A DNA stretch of 64,000 nt, taken from CAYPTY01 sp964413935. GTDB lineage: Bacteria; Bacteroidota; Rhodothermia; Balneolales; Balneolaceae. The stretch is taken from positions 62,001 through 126,000 of the forward strand of contig CAYPTY010000005.1 in NCBI GenBank assembly GCA_964413935.1, given 5' to 3'. The notes beneath the pieces were generated by a model. That model was given only the letters and a program-made list of their open reading frames with translations. It did no database searches and was not told the DNA's origin. The first letter of the stretch is position 1, and the number at the start of each line of letters is the position of its first letter. Shown here one piece after another: positions 25,251 to 35,417 of this stretch. The position numbers were made by a program, and so were the translations under genes.

Positions 25251-27428
25251 CTAAGCAGGCTCGAAATCAATTTGCCTTTTTTCCAGATCCGTATTGGTCA
25301 CAATAATCTCAATTTTATCGCCCAGCTGGAATCGTTTTCCGGTTGATCTTCCGATCAGGCTGTGGCTGCGCTCGTCATAGATATAATAATCGCCGCTCAG
25401 CTTGGAAACACGGATCATGCCCTCGCAATAAACGTCATCAAGTACCACAAAAACACCGTGGTTGGTCACGCCGCTGATGGTACCGGTGAATTCCTCACCA
25501 ATTTTATCCTGAAGAAACTCCACCTGTTTCAGTTTGATGGAGTCCCGTTCAGCTTCAACGGCATCTCTTTCCTTCTCGCTACAATGCTCACCGCTTTTCT
25601 GCAGTTCCGCATACTTGTAGGTTTTTGAGTTGCTGTTGTAGGCTTTCAGGATTCGGTGAACAATAACGTCGGGATAACGGCGGATGGGGCTGGTAAAGTG
25701 TGTATAATATTCAAAACCGAGTCCGAAATGCCCATGGTTATCCGGACTGTAAACGGCTTTAGCCATGGCACGGAGGGTCAATCCGTTAATGATAGCCTCA
25801 TAATTGGTATCCTTTACCTGCTCAAGCAGCTCCTGTACATCAGCCGGAGTGATGCCGTTGTGTACCTTGAATTTAATACCCAATGGTTTCACGTTTTCAG
25901 CAACGTCATTCAGTTTTTCCTTGTCCGGTTTATCATGAATACGATAAAGGAATGGATAAAAGTCTTTTTGTTTGCGCTGTTTCTTCCCTCCTTCTTTCTC
26001 ACGGATCATTTCGATGTGATGAGATACCGTTTTATTGGCCATAAGCATGCATTCCTCAATCAGGCGGTGGGCAAAAATGCGCTTTTTGATTTTCACATCA
26101 ATAGGATTTCCCTCCTCATCCAGCACGAATTGAGGTTCCGGGGAGTTGAAGTCAATGGCACCTTTTTCAAACCTCCGCTGATTCAGCCTGCGAGCCAGGC
26201 CTGCGGCCATTAATACCTTATCCTGAAGGGGATGCTCTTTTCCGTCAATGATTTCCTGGGCTTCTTCATAGGTAAAGCGCTGCTTGGAGTGGATCACCGT
26301 CTCCTCTACCGAGTAATTCACCAGCTTTCCCTGGGGAGAAATCTCCATAAAACAGCTGTAGGTGAATTTATCCTCGTTCGGACGCAGAGAACATACTCCA
26401 TTACTTAAATGCTCCGGGAGCATGGGAATGACCCGATCAACCAGATAAATACTGGTAGCTCGATCGTATGCTTCCTTGTCCAGAGCTGAGCCCCGCGGCA
26501 TGTAATGGGTAACATCAGCAATATGTACACCCAGATAGTAATTCCCGTTATCCAGCTGTTCAATGCTCAGTGCGTCATCAAAATCTTTGGCATCGTGAGG
26601 ATCGATGGTAAACACGATCTCTGAGCGAAGATCACGCCTGCGTGCACATTCCGCTTCATCCAGTTCAGTTGAAATATTCTCCGCGAAATCAATAACGGCA
26701 GCAGGGAAAGAGGTTTTGAACTCTTTGTCGACCAGAATCGACATCATATTGGCCTCATGCGAGCCGCTTTTACCCAGCGACTCCAGAATTACAGCCTCCG
26801 GCATGGCTTTGGGATGCGCCCAGCTCTCCAGTTTGAATTTAACTTTGTCGTTGACCCCTGCCCCATTGATATTCTCAGGGCGCACATAAAAATCAACGTG
26901 AGCCGAATAATGATCACTCTCGATTATAAAACGATCCTTACCCACAGATTTCAGGGTCCCCACAAAGTAGTCCTTGGCCCGTTTGACCACAGAAAGTACT
27001 TTTCCCTGGGCTTTCCTGTTATGGCCGCCACTCTTGGTTATTTTGATGCGAACCATATCGTCCTGCAGTGCCATGCCCACATTGCCCTGAGATATTTTTA
27101 TGTCTTCCTCAAATCCTTCAATGCTGACGTAGGCATCACCCCGACGTGTAAAATCGATGCTGCCGGTAAAAACACCGGGTTCATCATCTTCGGGAACTTC
27201 TTCGGCCTCCGGCGCCTCAATGCGCAGCATAATTTCTTCTCCGTGTTCAGAGATGAGACCCAGATGAGCCAGTCGCTGATAGGCTTTCTGTAATTTCTTG
27301 ATTTCTTTTTTTGATGTGAAGCGCAGATAATCCTGGAAATAGGTTTTAGGCAGGCGGGCATCTAAGTTTCGCTCCAGAAGGTCAAGAATGGTTTCTTCCA
27401 GAGAACTCAGATTGTGTTTATTTGACAT
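25251..27428 (-). CDS. rnr: Ribonuclease R
   Basis: A 725-residue 3'-5' exoribonuclease of the RNase II family that degrades structured RNA. The N-terminal winged helix (1-70) is followed by cold-shock OB folds (about 80-230), the RNB catalytic domain with the acidic cluster DPHDAKDFDDALS (about 277-289) and a C-terminal S1 domain (about 640-720, GTISGVTNHGVFVVLDDVYC). The full set of conserved aspartates is present. It lies between tamB (23-base gap) and the peptidase/barrel gene (37-base gap), on the same strand. Length fits the family. Confidence 0.96.
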   Translation of the reverse strand: MSNKHNLSSLEETILDLLERNLDARLPKTYFQDYLRFTSKKEIKKLQKAYQRLAHLGLISEHGEEIMLRIEAPEAEEVPEDDEPGVFTGSIDFTRRGDAYVSIEGFEEDIKISQGNVGMALQDDMVRIKITKSGGHNRKAQGKVLSVVKRAKDYFVGTLKSVGKDRFIIESDHYSAHVDFYVRPENINGAGVNDKVKFKLESWAHPKAMPEAVILESLGKSGSHEANMMSILVDKEFKTSFPAAVIDFAENISTELDEAECARRRDLRSEIVFTIDPHDAKDFDDALSIEQLDNGNYYLGVHIADVTHYMPRGSALDKEAYDRATSIYLVDRVIPMLPEHLSNGVCSLRPNEDKFTYSCFMEISPQGKLVNYSVEETVIHSKQRFTYEEAQEIIDGKEHPLQDKVLMAAGLARRLNQRRFEKGAIDFNSPEPQFVLDEEGNPIDVKIKKRIFAHRLIEECMLMANKTVSHHIEMIREKEGGKKQRKQKDFYPFLYRIHDKPDKEKLNDVAENVKPLGIKFKVHNGITPADVQELLEQVKDTNYEAIINGLTLRAMAKAVYSPDNHGHFGLGFEYYTHFTSPIRRYPDVIVHRILKAYNSNSKTYKYAELQKSGEHCSEKERDAVEAERDSIKLKQVEFLQDKIGEEFTGTISGVTNHGVFVVLDDVYCEGMIRVSKLSGDYYIYDERSHSLIGRSTGKRFQLGDKIEIIVTNTDLEKRQIDFEPA

Positions 27429-27451
27429 TATGTTAATTCAGGGGTGTTGAT

Positions 27452-30400
27452 TCAGGGATTATTCTTTGACGCTGTGATCTGTGAGTCATCAGCGTTCTTT
27501 TTCTTTGATTTTTTGATACCAAACAATCTACCAAAAAAGCGGCCGATTTTTGAAAAGAATTCGTTACCGCTGTCGAACTCGATCTGAGCTTCAATACCAA
27601 CTCCGTTTATGTCCTGCACCTGCTGGGTGGTACTGCTCAAACCTGAATTAAAGGAAGGATCCTGCCGGTGAAAAGCTGTGACCGATATGGTCTGGTTAAT
27701 GCGGTAGGTAGCCCCCAGATCACCAATATTGGACTGCTGCCCCGTAAGCTGACCTTCCCGGCGGAAAACTAAGCGATCATTGTAAAGGCGAAGAGCCACA
27801 CCAAGGTCTACCTGATTAAATTCATTCAGGTTGAAGTCAATATCCAGACTGCTTACATCACTTTTTAGCAGGGAATTGATCTGGGATGAGAGCAGAGGAG
27901 AAATCACCTGACTGGACAAAAAAGGATTTAGTACTACCGAAGAACCGGATAAACCGGATGCAATGGTGTTATTCTGATCCTGCGAAGAACAGATGGGCAC
28001 AAATCTGCCGGTCAGCAGCAATGAAGTAGCCTGAAGCAGTTTTTCATCTTCTGTGCTGTTCAGTGCATTCAGCTGCGTTTGCAGGGTGTTGTCCTGTATG
28101 TTATCAAGTGCATTGGGCAGGCGGAATCTGAAGTTATTTTCAATTGCCGACAAGGTACCCCCGATATTCAGGGCCAGTTCAACAGGCCGGCGTTGGGGAA
28201 GTTCATTGGGATCGTTGATTCGGTCCTGATTGGTACAACTCAGACTGCGCACATCAGGCCGGGAATTATAAACAGCCGTCAGGTTCAGGCGGGCATCATC
28301 CGGCGGACCCTCAAATACGATACTTCCGCCGGGTTCCAGACTCAGCCGGCGTGAGAAAATCTCACCACTCACAAAGTTGTAATTCCCCGATTGGATATCG
28401 TAGCGACCGAACATGCGTAAAGCCTGGTCTTCCAGTGATATCTGCATACGTAAATTACCTCTGGATGAAATCTGATCGCCCGTTACCGGATCAAAAATCA
28501 GGTTTACTCCAATAGCCTGGCTGCTTTCAAAACTCATATCCAGCGTGAAACGCTCATTGAAACTTAGTTCTCTTGGGTCAATTACCTCATTACCGGGCAG
28601 AACGGTTCCATTTTCCGGTGTTTGTTCATTGGTCTGATCAAAGGACTTGACCCTGCGGATGAACTTCCGGTTTTGCTCAACGGTAGTTTCCTCCAGCAGC
28701 TGTACCCCGATGGATGTTCCCTGTGTAAGAACAACCGGTCCCTCCGTGGCAAGAACCGGATTGAATGAGGTCCCGGTCATAACTACAGTCCCGGTCCCGA
28801 AAGCATCCCCGTAAAAAGGGCTATCGATACTGAAGCTGTTATTCAGGAAGTGGAACTCATCCATTTCAAGGCGCAGGTCAATATCATGATTTTGTGAAAA
28901 GTTGTTGAAGTCGTACCTGCCATTCAGCGTTGCCATACCCCCGCTTGGATCGATGATGAAGAAATCACTGAACTCAAGACCTCTTGCAGAGGAAAAGACC
29001 AGATTACCAAGAGCGTAGTAATAGGTTTGCAGAAACCGGGGTTGAATATAAATGGATTCATCCGCAGAATATTCAACCTCAAAATCATAGTCTTCAAGAT
29101 TACCGCGGAAATATCCTGACCCGGTGACCCTCCCCTCCATTTCTGTGAATACCTTTGGTGCTATAAAAGGGAAGATCCACATGTCGATTTCGTTAAATGC
29201 CAGGTCGAAATAATACAGGGAATCCGGTACGGTCTGCGTTTCCAGATCCGGCGCGTTGATATAACCGTCAATCCGTATGTTTTGGCCACTACGATTATTC
29301 CGGATAAAATAATCTGGATACTTGGTTGAATCCGTCAGAATACTGATCTGCGTATCGAATCGGTTCAGATCAGCATTGAAGGCACTGTTGATGGTTATAT
29401 CCCCTACAATGTTATCCGAAAAGGACAGCTTTTCAATTTCAAGCTTCCCCTGTATGGAAGGACTCTGCGTGAGTGATCTTGTGGAAAATTCCCCGTTCAG
29501 GATACCGGCAAAAGCAATACGGCCATTAATCAGTTCGGATAGATCGCTTAAATCAATATTCTGAATGTTATACTGCATGGAATCTCTCACATCCTGGCTG
29601 ATCACCCCATTCAGCCTGAGCAGCTGTTCATCATTTACAGCCAGGAATTCATCGATGATCAGTTCTTTCTGATTCGTGTACCGGATCACGGGTTGACTCA
29701 AGTTAAGCCACTGATAATTTTTGTTACCCAGCAGGATATCGCGGATGGTCAGGGCGTGTTCTGTATCCTTCAAACTCAGATCGGCAAGCAGCTCAAAGCG
29801 CGCATCCTCACCCAGGGTGTCAATTTTTTGGTAGAAATACAGAGAATCGTTTTGAAGGCGGCTCGCAATTCGAACGCCCTGCAGTTGATAATCCCCAATC
29901 TCTATATTTTTAATTCCACTGTTGATTTCCAGGCCAGAAAAGTCACGAATCCGGCTGTTATACCTGAAATTACCGGTTATTTGTGCGGTAAGGGAATCGA
30001 CCAGTACTTCATCAAAGGTGTTGAATACATCTACCAGGCTCAGATTGAAGAGAAGATTGCGTGAATCGGCATTAATATTTCCGATCAGCTGGGCGGTAGA
30101 GGTAATTTCGGGAAGTGTGGGGATGTAGCGGTTAAGAATGGACAGGTCTTTGGCCTGCAGATCATAGGACAATTCAAGCCTTCCGGTGTTTTGGGCAATC
30201 AGGCTGTCAGGCCTTACCTCATGATCGGCTGCGAAGATGATTTCATCCTCGTAACGCTTTACAAAATAATCCAGCCAGTGCATACCCACTGATCGTATGC
30301 GTTCAGGGTTGATATCCCCGCTCAGCACCAGGTCCATTGGGGTACTGGTGAGTCTGAGTACCCGCGCCTCTTCCGGTGAATTCAGGTCAATATACAACTG

Positions 30401-32140
30401 ATGAATATCCAGGCTGTCACCGTTTACGACAGAGGATTCCACATCGATGCTCAGCTTTCCGAAGAGTTCTGCCAGGCTGTTCCCCTGGGCTTCCAGGTCA
30501 ATATTGAAATCGGTATTGGTGTAATCCAGCCCATTTATGCTGGCAAAATCAGTGATGTCCAGTTCTTTGACTTCCCCATCCAGGGTATAGGTATTGCTTT
30601 CGCCCGTAAGATTAATTTCTGCGTTCAAATTGGCGAAAGCTTCTTCACTGGAAACAAAGAAAAGCGGGTTCATCCGGCCAGAATCCAGGGTAGATCGAAT
30701 ACGGATCACATCGAAGCTAAATTCATTGACGCGGGTATCGTCGAGCATCAAATCAACATTACCATTGCCTGCCAGCAGATTCAGGGCATCCGATCTGATG
30801 TTAAGCTTTCCATTAAAGGATGTTTCTTCAACAGATGCGGTCAGAAGTTCTCCAATATTCAGGCTGTCCATCTCAAGCTGCAGTTCATAACCCTGATCCT
30901 GCTGTAAAGCAATAATTCCATCCAGTTTAAGTGATCCTCTGTCGCTTTGCAGATTCATATTCAGGCTTAAGCTGTCCGCATCACCATTGAGGTAACCACT
31001 GTAAGATAAATCCCGGATGGCATCCTGCTGTACGTCCGTCAATTCCAGTAAAGGCAGGTCATATCCATTTATGAAAGCCTGCTCAAGATGAAAATCGTAA
31101 CGGATATCCGGAGGGTTACTACCGTTATCCAGTTTGCCGTTTAAAACCAGCAAATGTTCATTGGAAATGAGACTAAGTCTTTCAAATTCGAAGGAGTCCA
31201 ATTTACCTTCACCGCGTATGTTCAGTCTCAGATTATCCAAGGGCAGATCCCCGCTGTACATACGGTCCAGTTCATTCAGGTCCAGATAGGAATCCGAAAG
31301 ATTCATACGCAGATCCGCTGTTTTCAGTAATTCCCTAAAGCCAGAAGAGCCAAAGACAACCCCACCCATTTCAAAGTCAAAGTCAAGAAAGGAAGCTCCG
31401 GCTACCAGTCTGAATGCATTAAACTCCAGGAAATTCTCATCGCTGAAGATTTGTCCACTCAATCGAAATTGATCAATCTCACCCTCTTCCAGTTCAAAGC
31501 CCAGTCTCTCGATATCCAGAAAACGCTGTTCTCGGCTCATGTCCACAAACAGGTCGGCATCCAGTTTGCGAATTTTTATTTCATCCGGCAACACCAGCGT
31601 TTTGTCGGTTACATTGTGCCGTCCTAAGTCAATTTCACCATTTCGGACCCGGATATTGGGAATAAAAAAAGCTATTTCAGTTTCTGAGGCTGTAGTACCG
31701 TTGTCTGCGGTTGGGTTTCGGGAATTAAATGCGGTAAGCAGGCTCTTTCCATCCGGATCTTCATTGAAATCCACCACCGGATTGGTGATATCAAAACGAT
31801 TGAATACTAAGCGGTCATTGAGCAATTGAAAGGGTTCGATGCCCAGTATGAGGCTGTCGGCCTGCAGCATGGCTTCGATAGAGGATGAATCCGGATAGAT
31901 GCGAACAGCAGACATCCGGAACTCATAGGGTATAATTCCGTCGAGAGTCCCAATACTGAGAACCCCTTCAAATTGCTGAGAGAAGATTTCTTCAGCTTTA
32001 CCTGCAATGTAGTTTTTGGTGGACTTTAGCTGAAGGACACCGAAAAGCAGTACGGAAAGCAGAACAAGGGTAGTCAGGGCCAGCAGCAAGAAGCGCCAGA
32101 AAAAATCCCAGATTTTATGTGACCACCTTAGTATTCCCAT
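27452..32140 (-). CDS. tamB: TamB-like inner-membrane lipid-transport bridge protein
   Basis: A 1562-residue AsmA/TamB-family protein. One N-terminal membrane helix (about 13-36) anchors it. The rest is long beta-rich repeats that in the family form a hydrophobic groove across the periplasm (many segments of the type LNGVISQDVRDSMQYNIQNI). The C-terminal DUF490 region holds GSIVFEGPPDDARLNLTAVY and LLTGRF. TamB proteins transfer phospholipid or aid outer-membrane protein insertion, usually with an Omp85 partner (TamA). No TamA with POTRA domains is adjacent, but an Omp85-like barrel protein is encoded two genes downstream. The C-terminal tail is basic and low in complexity (KSKKKNADDSQ). Confidence 0.9.
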   Translation of the reverse strand: MGILRWSHKIWDFFWRFLLLALTTLVLLSVLLFGVLQLKSTKNYIAGKAEEIFSQQFEGVLSIGTLDGIIPYEFRMSAVRIYPDSSSIEAMLQADSLILGIEPFQLLNDRLVFNRFDITNPVVDFNEDPDGKSLLTAFNSRNPTADNGTTASETEIAFFIPNIRVRNGEIDLGRHNVTDKTLVLPDEIKIRKLDADLFVDMSREQRFLDIERLGFELEEGEIDQFRLSGQIFSDENFLEFNAFRLVAGASFLDFDFEMGGVVFGSSGFRELLKTADLRMNLSDSYLDLNELDRMYSGDLPLDNLRLNIRGEGKLDSFEFERLSLISNEHLLVLNGKLDNGSNPPDIRYDFHLEQAFINGYDLPLLELTDVQQDAIRDLSYSGYLNGDADSLSLNMNLQSDRGSLKLDGIIALQQDQGYELQLEMDSLNIGELLTASVEETSFNGKLNIRSDALNLLAGNGNVDLMLDDTRVNEFSFDVIRIRSTLDSGRMNPLFFVSSEEAFANLNAEINLTGESNTYTLDGEVKELDITDFASINGLDYTNTDFNIDLEAQGNSLAELFGKLSIDVESSVVNGDSLDIHQLYIDLNSPEEARVLRLTSTPMDLVLSGDINPERIRSVGMHWLDYFVKRYEDEIIFAADHEVRPDSLIAQNTGRLELSYDLQAKDLSILNRYIPTLPEITSTAQLIGNINADSRNLLFNLSLVDVFNTFDEVLVDSLTAQITGNFRYNSRIRDFSGLEINSGIKNIEIGDYQLQGVRIASRLQNDSLYFYQKIDTLGEDARFELLADLSLKDTEHALTIRDILLGNKNYQWLNLSQPVIRYTNQKELIIDEFLAVNDEQLLRLNGVISQDVRDSMQYNIQNIDLSDLSELINGRIAFAGILNGEFSTRSLTQSPSIQGKLEIEKLSFSDNIVGDITINSAFNADLNRFDTQISILTDSTKYPDYFIRNNRSGQNIRIDGYINAPDLETQTVPDSLYYFDLAFNEIDMWIFPFIAPKVFTEMEGRVTGSGYFRGNLEDYDFEVEYSADESIYIQPRFLQTYYYALGNLVFSSARGLEFSDFFIIDPSGGMATLNGRYDFNNFSQNHDIDLRLEMDEFHFLNNSFSIDSPFYGDAFGTGTVVMTGTSFNPVLATEGPVVLTQGTSIGVQLLEETTVEQNRKFIRRVKSFDQTNEQTPENGTVLPGNEVIDPRELSFNERFTLDMSFESSQAIGVNLIFDPVTGDQISSRGNLRMQISLEDQALRMFGRYDIQSGNYNFVSGEIFSRRLSLEPGGSIVFEGPPDDARLNLTAVYNSRPDVRSLSCTNQDRINDPNELPQRRPVELALNIGGTLSAIENNFRFRLPNALDNIQDNTLQTQLNALNSTEDEKLLQATSLLLTGRFVPICSSQDQNNTIASGLSGSSVVLNPFLSSQVISPLLSSQINSLLKSDVSSLDIDFNLNEFNQVDLGVALRLYNDRLVFRREGQLTGQQSNIGDLGATYRINQTISVTAFHRQDPSFNSGLSSTTQQVQDINGVGIEAQIEFDSGNEFFSKIGRFFGRLFGIKKSKKKNADDSQITASKNNP

Positions 32141-32167
32141 ATCGATTTGCCCAACGGAGCAGTACCT

Positions 32168-33262
32168 CTATTCGAATGTTTTTATGATAAATTCCCAGGC
32201 TGCTTTCATCTGATGTTCATCCACAAGCTCATAAACAGCTGCGGTACCGGCTTTTTCAACCAAAGCCGCACGAATACGCCCGTCTTTCACCTTTTTGTCT
32301 CTATACATTAACTCATTCAGCGACGCGATATTTCCTTTTAAAGCCTTAAGGTCCAAGTTATATAACTTCCTGAAGTCCATAAGGATATCCGGTGTGGCTT
32401 CCAATCCCATCAAACGCCCGAGTTCCAGCTCTGCCAGCATGCCGGCAAAAACCGCTTCACCGTGGTTAATGGTGTCGTAACCGGTGAAATTTTCAATGGC
32501 ATGGCCAAAGGTGTGTCCAAAATTTAACAACTCTCTCAGACCGGCTTCCTTGGCATCTCTGCATACAATATCCGCTTTGATGGAGGCGCTACTGCTAATG
32601 AGATCCTTCCATTTTCCGGGGCTGGAAAAGGCCTGATCCTGAATCAGTTTTTGGCATTGTGTGATAATATCCGGTTCACGGATCGACCCATATTTCAGGA
32701 TTTCGCTGATACCATTAATCCAGTCGCGCTGATCAAGGGTGTTCAGGAAATTCAGATCACAATACACAGCTTTAGGCTGATAAAATGAACCAATCAGGTT
32801 TTTTCCGGTGCTGTGGTTGATACCGGTTTTCCCGCCAATGGCGGAATCCACCATAGCCAGCAATGTGGTGGCAACCTGAATAAGCGGGATTCCGCGCAGG
32901 GCTGTTGAAGCAACAAAACCTGCCAGATCGCCAGTAACTCCGCCACCCATGGCAATAAGCGGGGACTGCCGGCTGGCTCCTTTTTGCAGCAGAAAATCCA
33001 GTGCATGTTCATACTGCCGCATGTTTTTGCTTTGCTCACCCGAAGGGATCACATGCACATGGCTCTCCCCTTCCAATGAATCTCTGAAGACTTCAATTTC
33101 CTGAGCATAAAGTTCTGAAACCCGTTCATCTATAAGCAAAAAGACCGGATTGCGGCTTTGAAACCATTCAGCCCGGGCCAAATCAGTGCTGAACAGACCA
33201 TTGCCAATGTGGATGGTGTATTCCAGCTCTTCCTGAACCTGTATATGTAGTTGCTCAGACAT
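32168..33262 (-). CDS. aroB: 3-dehydroquinate synthase
   Basis: A 364-residue enzyme that makes 3-dehydroquinate from DAHP, the second shikimate-pathway step, using NAD+ and a metal ion. Key motifs are the NAD-binding GGGVTGDLAGFVAST, the segment TTLLAMVDSAIGGKTGIN, the metal-ligand HTFGHAIE and a second HGEAVF. I start at ATG 33262 (MSEQLHIQVQ) because homologues lack the extra MHHA before it. The start lies within the last codons of aroK (8-base overlap), which couples the two shikimate genes. It is followed by tamB after 27 bases. Confidence 0.96.
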   Translation of the reverse strand: MSEQLHIQVQEELEYTIHIGNGLFSTDLARAEWFQSRNPVFLLIDERVSELYAQEIEVFRDSLEGESHVHVIPSGEQSKNMRQYEHALDFLLQKGASRQSPLIAMGGGVTGDLAGFVASTALRGIPLIQVATTLLAMVDSAIGGKTGINHSTGKNLIGSFYQPKAVYCDLNFLNTLDQRDWINGISEILKYGSIREPDIITQCQKLIQDQAFSSPGKWKDLISSSASIKADIVCRDAKEAGLRELLNFGHTFGHAIENFTGYDTINHGEAVFAGMLAELELGRLMGLEATPDILMDFRKLYNLDLKALKGNIASLNELMYRDKKVKDGRIRAALVEKAGTAAVYELVDEHQMKAAWEFIIKTFE

Positions 33263-33815
33263 GGCGTGATGCACGTTTGATCAGGTCATCAATAAGTTTA
33301 TCCACAGAGGCATACTGATCCCGCATAAGCTTAATTTGAGCCTGTTCGTAAAGGGGTTTTCTTTTGTTGTATAAGTGAGTCAGATCAGTCCTGAGCTCAC
33401 TATCCTGTTTTATGTTGCCGTCTTTATCCAGTAGCAAAGGCCTGGATGCATCCTTCCTGATTCGTTCAAGAAGCACTTCAAATGGTGTATCGATAAAGAT
33501 AAGCAATCCGAACAACTTTATATGATCTACCACACGCTGGTTCTGCAGGCTGCCTCCGCCCAGTGCATAGATCCCTTTTGTTTCCGGAAGCATTGTTTTT
33601 AGGGTCCGCCATTCCAGTTCCCGAAAGTAGGCTTCTCCATCCTCACTGAAAATTTCCGGAATGCTTCTGCCATCCTTCTTTTCAATTTCCTTATCCAGAT
33701 CAATGAATTCTGCCTGCACTCGTTCAGCCAGCTTTTTACCGATGGTTGTTTTTCCGGTTCCCATGAATCCACAGAGAAAGATGGAATCAGAAAATTTCCT
33801 GTCAATCAGTTTCAT
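33255..33815 (-). CDS. aroK: Shikimate kinase
   Basis: A 186-residue P-loop kinase that phosphorylates shikimate. The Walker A motif is GFMGTGKT (16-23). The shikimate-binding segments IDLDKEIEKKDGRSIPEIF and GEAYFRELEWRTL follow, then GGGSLQ near residue 92 and the lid with an RPLL element. It overlaps aroB by 8 bases and starts 2 bases after rqcH. The protein is slightly longer than E. coli AroK through its last 15 residues, which are basic. Confidence 0.95.
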   Translation of the reverse strand: MKLIDRKFSDSIFLCGFMGTGKTTIGKKLAERVQAEFIDLDKEIEKKDGRSIPEIFSEDGEAYFRELEWRTLKTMLPETKGIYALGGGSLQNQRVVDHIKLFGLLIFIDTPFEVLLERIRKDASRPLLLDKDGNIKQDSELRTDLTHLYNKRKPLYEQAQIKLMRDQYASVDKLIDDLIKRASRHV

Positions 33816-33817
33816 AT

Positions 33818-35392
33818 TCAGGGATGCTCCGGTTTTACCATGATTACTTCTTCCCGATCCACCTTTACCAGTCCGGGAGCGGCCCCTTTTGGTTTCCGGA
33901 TAAATTTACGTTTGGTGAAGATTACCGGAACCAGGTCAGAACCCTTCAGTTTCGAATTGTATGCCGCATAGGAAGCTGCTTTTTCTATGATTTCGGGCGG
34001 TGGATATTCCTGAGTATTGTTCATACGGATGATTACATGAGATCCCCCGACGCCCCGTGCATGCAGCCACAAGTCCTCTTTATGACTGAGTTGCAGCAGT
34101 TTGTCATTGCTCCGCGCATTCTTACCAATCCAGATATCATAGCTGCCTGCAGAGGCTTCAAAATAAGCTTTGCTTTCTTTTTCCTGTTTATTCCCGCTGT
34201 CAATGAGTTCATCAAATGCTTTATTCCAATCCTTCAAAGCACTGAAGTTTTCCACCTTTTCGAGAGCCTGCAAAGCCTCTTCCACTGCATTTAATTCAGC
34301 TTCCCGTATGGGCTTTTCCTTTTTAGCCTGCTCAAAGCTTTCACGGCTGTTTCTGGCCTTTCCGTAGTAATATTCTGCGTTTTCAGCGAGGTTTTTACCT
34401 TTTTTCAGAGGTATTTTAAGCTCTTTGCCTTCATTGTAGAAATCCTGAACATTCAGTGAATTTCCCTCCGCAGTCAGATGTGCACTGGACATGAGTAAGT
34501 GGCCATATTTTTCAAATGTTTCTGCTTTTTCAAGTCCCTGTTCGGCTTTTGAGAGATTTTTCACCGTACTTCGCAGTTTTTTTACTTTTTTCAGCAGCTG
34601 CTTTTCGATGCTTTCCTTTTCGTCATCAATGCGGTTCTCCCGCGATAAAGAGCGATAGGCAAAACGAATGGCTTCATCCGCTGATTCAAACTCCTTTATA
34701 ACCTGACCCGGAAACAGCTTTTCATCCAGCATAACGATACTGTAATCCTCCATGACCCGGTATAAACCACCTTCCTGAAGCTGCTGGGTAATTTGCCGGG
34801 TAAAGGCTTGCAGTTTCTCATCACCTGCTTTATCAAGTTGGTGAATTTCGATGAGCTCATTTAACAGGTCTCTGGGCAACAGAGGGTTCATCCCTGTTAT
34901 TTTGTCTCTGGACTGTTTGGTCGAGGACTGTTCTCTGAAAAATTGCACTTCTCTGGCTACCGGTCCCGATTTACCCTTCTCTTTATCCGGCTGCCTGAAT
35001 GCGTCGATCACCTCATTTTCTTTTATCAAAAGGGCATTAGGTTTAGGGCCAAACAAACGGAAGCTGATCTGATAATCATCTTCAAACAAAAGATTAACAA
35101 AGCGGTCATGCTGAGTTAAAGTTACATCCGTAATGTGCTTTTTATACAACACCTCAAAGAATTCAGGGGTATTACTTTTTTTGGCCGGCCTGTGACGATC
35201 GGTAAAGAGGCAGGAAAATTTCGGATCCGCGGAAAATATCAGCCTGAATTCTTCGTCTATATTTTGTTCGTCATTACTGAGATAGAATTCAAGGGTATCA
35301 CGATAGGGAGTGATTACTCTGCGCAGAGCAGCACCGGAGCATTTGTTTCTTAGCTCCTCGCTTAGATATATTAACAGGTAGTAATTATTCAT
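33818..35392 (-). CDS. rqcH: RqcH-type NFACT protein
   Basis: A 524-residue NFACT-N / coiled-coil / NFACT-R protein of the Rqc2/RqcH family. The N-terminal domain starts MNNYYLLIYLSEEL. Coiled coils lie around 265-300 and 345-405. The C-terminal RNA-binding domain has DIWIGKNARSNDKLLQLS, DLWLHARGVGGSHVIIR and the tail GLVKVDREEVIMVKPE. RqcH recruits Ala-tRNA to stalled 50S subunits and adds alanine tails that mark the chain for degradation; that role is family knowledge. The start is only 25 bases from the divergent gene at 35418. It leads the run rqcH-aroK-aroB-tamB-rnr. Confidence 0.88.
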   Translation of the reverse strand: MNNYYLLIYLSEELRNKCSGAALRRVITPYRDTLEFYLSNDEQNIDEEFRLIFSADPKFSCLFTDRHRPAKKSNTPEFFEVLYKKHITDVTLTQHDRFVNLLFEDDYQISFRLFGPKPNALLIKENEVIDAFRQPDKEKGKSGPVAREVQFFREQSSTKQSRDKITGMNPLLPRDLLNELIEIHQLDKAGDEKLQAFTRQITQQLQEGGLYRVMEDYSIVMLDEKLFPGQVIKEFESADEAIRFAYRSLSRENRIDDEKESIEKQLLKKVKKLRSTVKNLSKAEQGLEKAETFEKYGHLLMSSAHLTAEGNSLNVQDFYNEGKELKIPLKKGKNLAENAEYYYGKARNSRESFEQAKKEKPIREAELNAVEEALQALEKVENFSALKDWNKAFDELIDSGNKQEKESKAYFEASAGSYDIWIGKNARSNDKLLQLSHKEDLWLHARGVGGSHVIIRMNNTQEYPPPEIIEKAASYAAYNSKLKGSDLVPVIFTKRKFIRKPKGAAPGLVKVDREEVIMVKPEHP

Positions 35393-35417
35393 TCGGGATT
35401 CTGAGTTTTACCAACAT

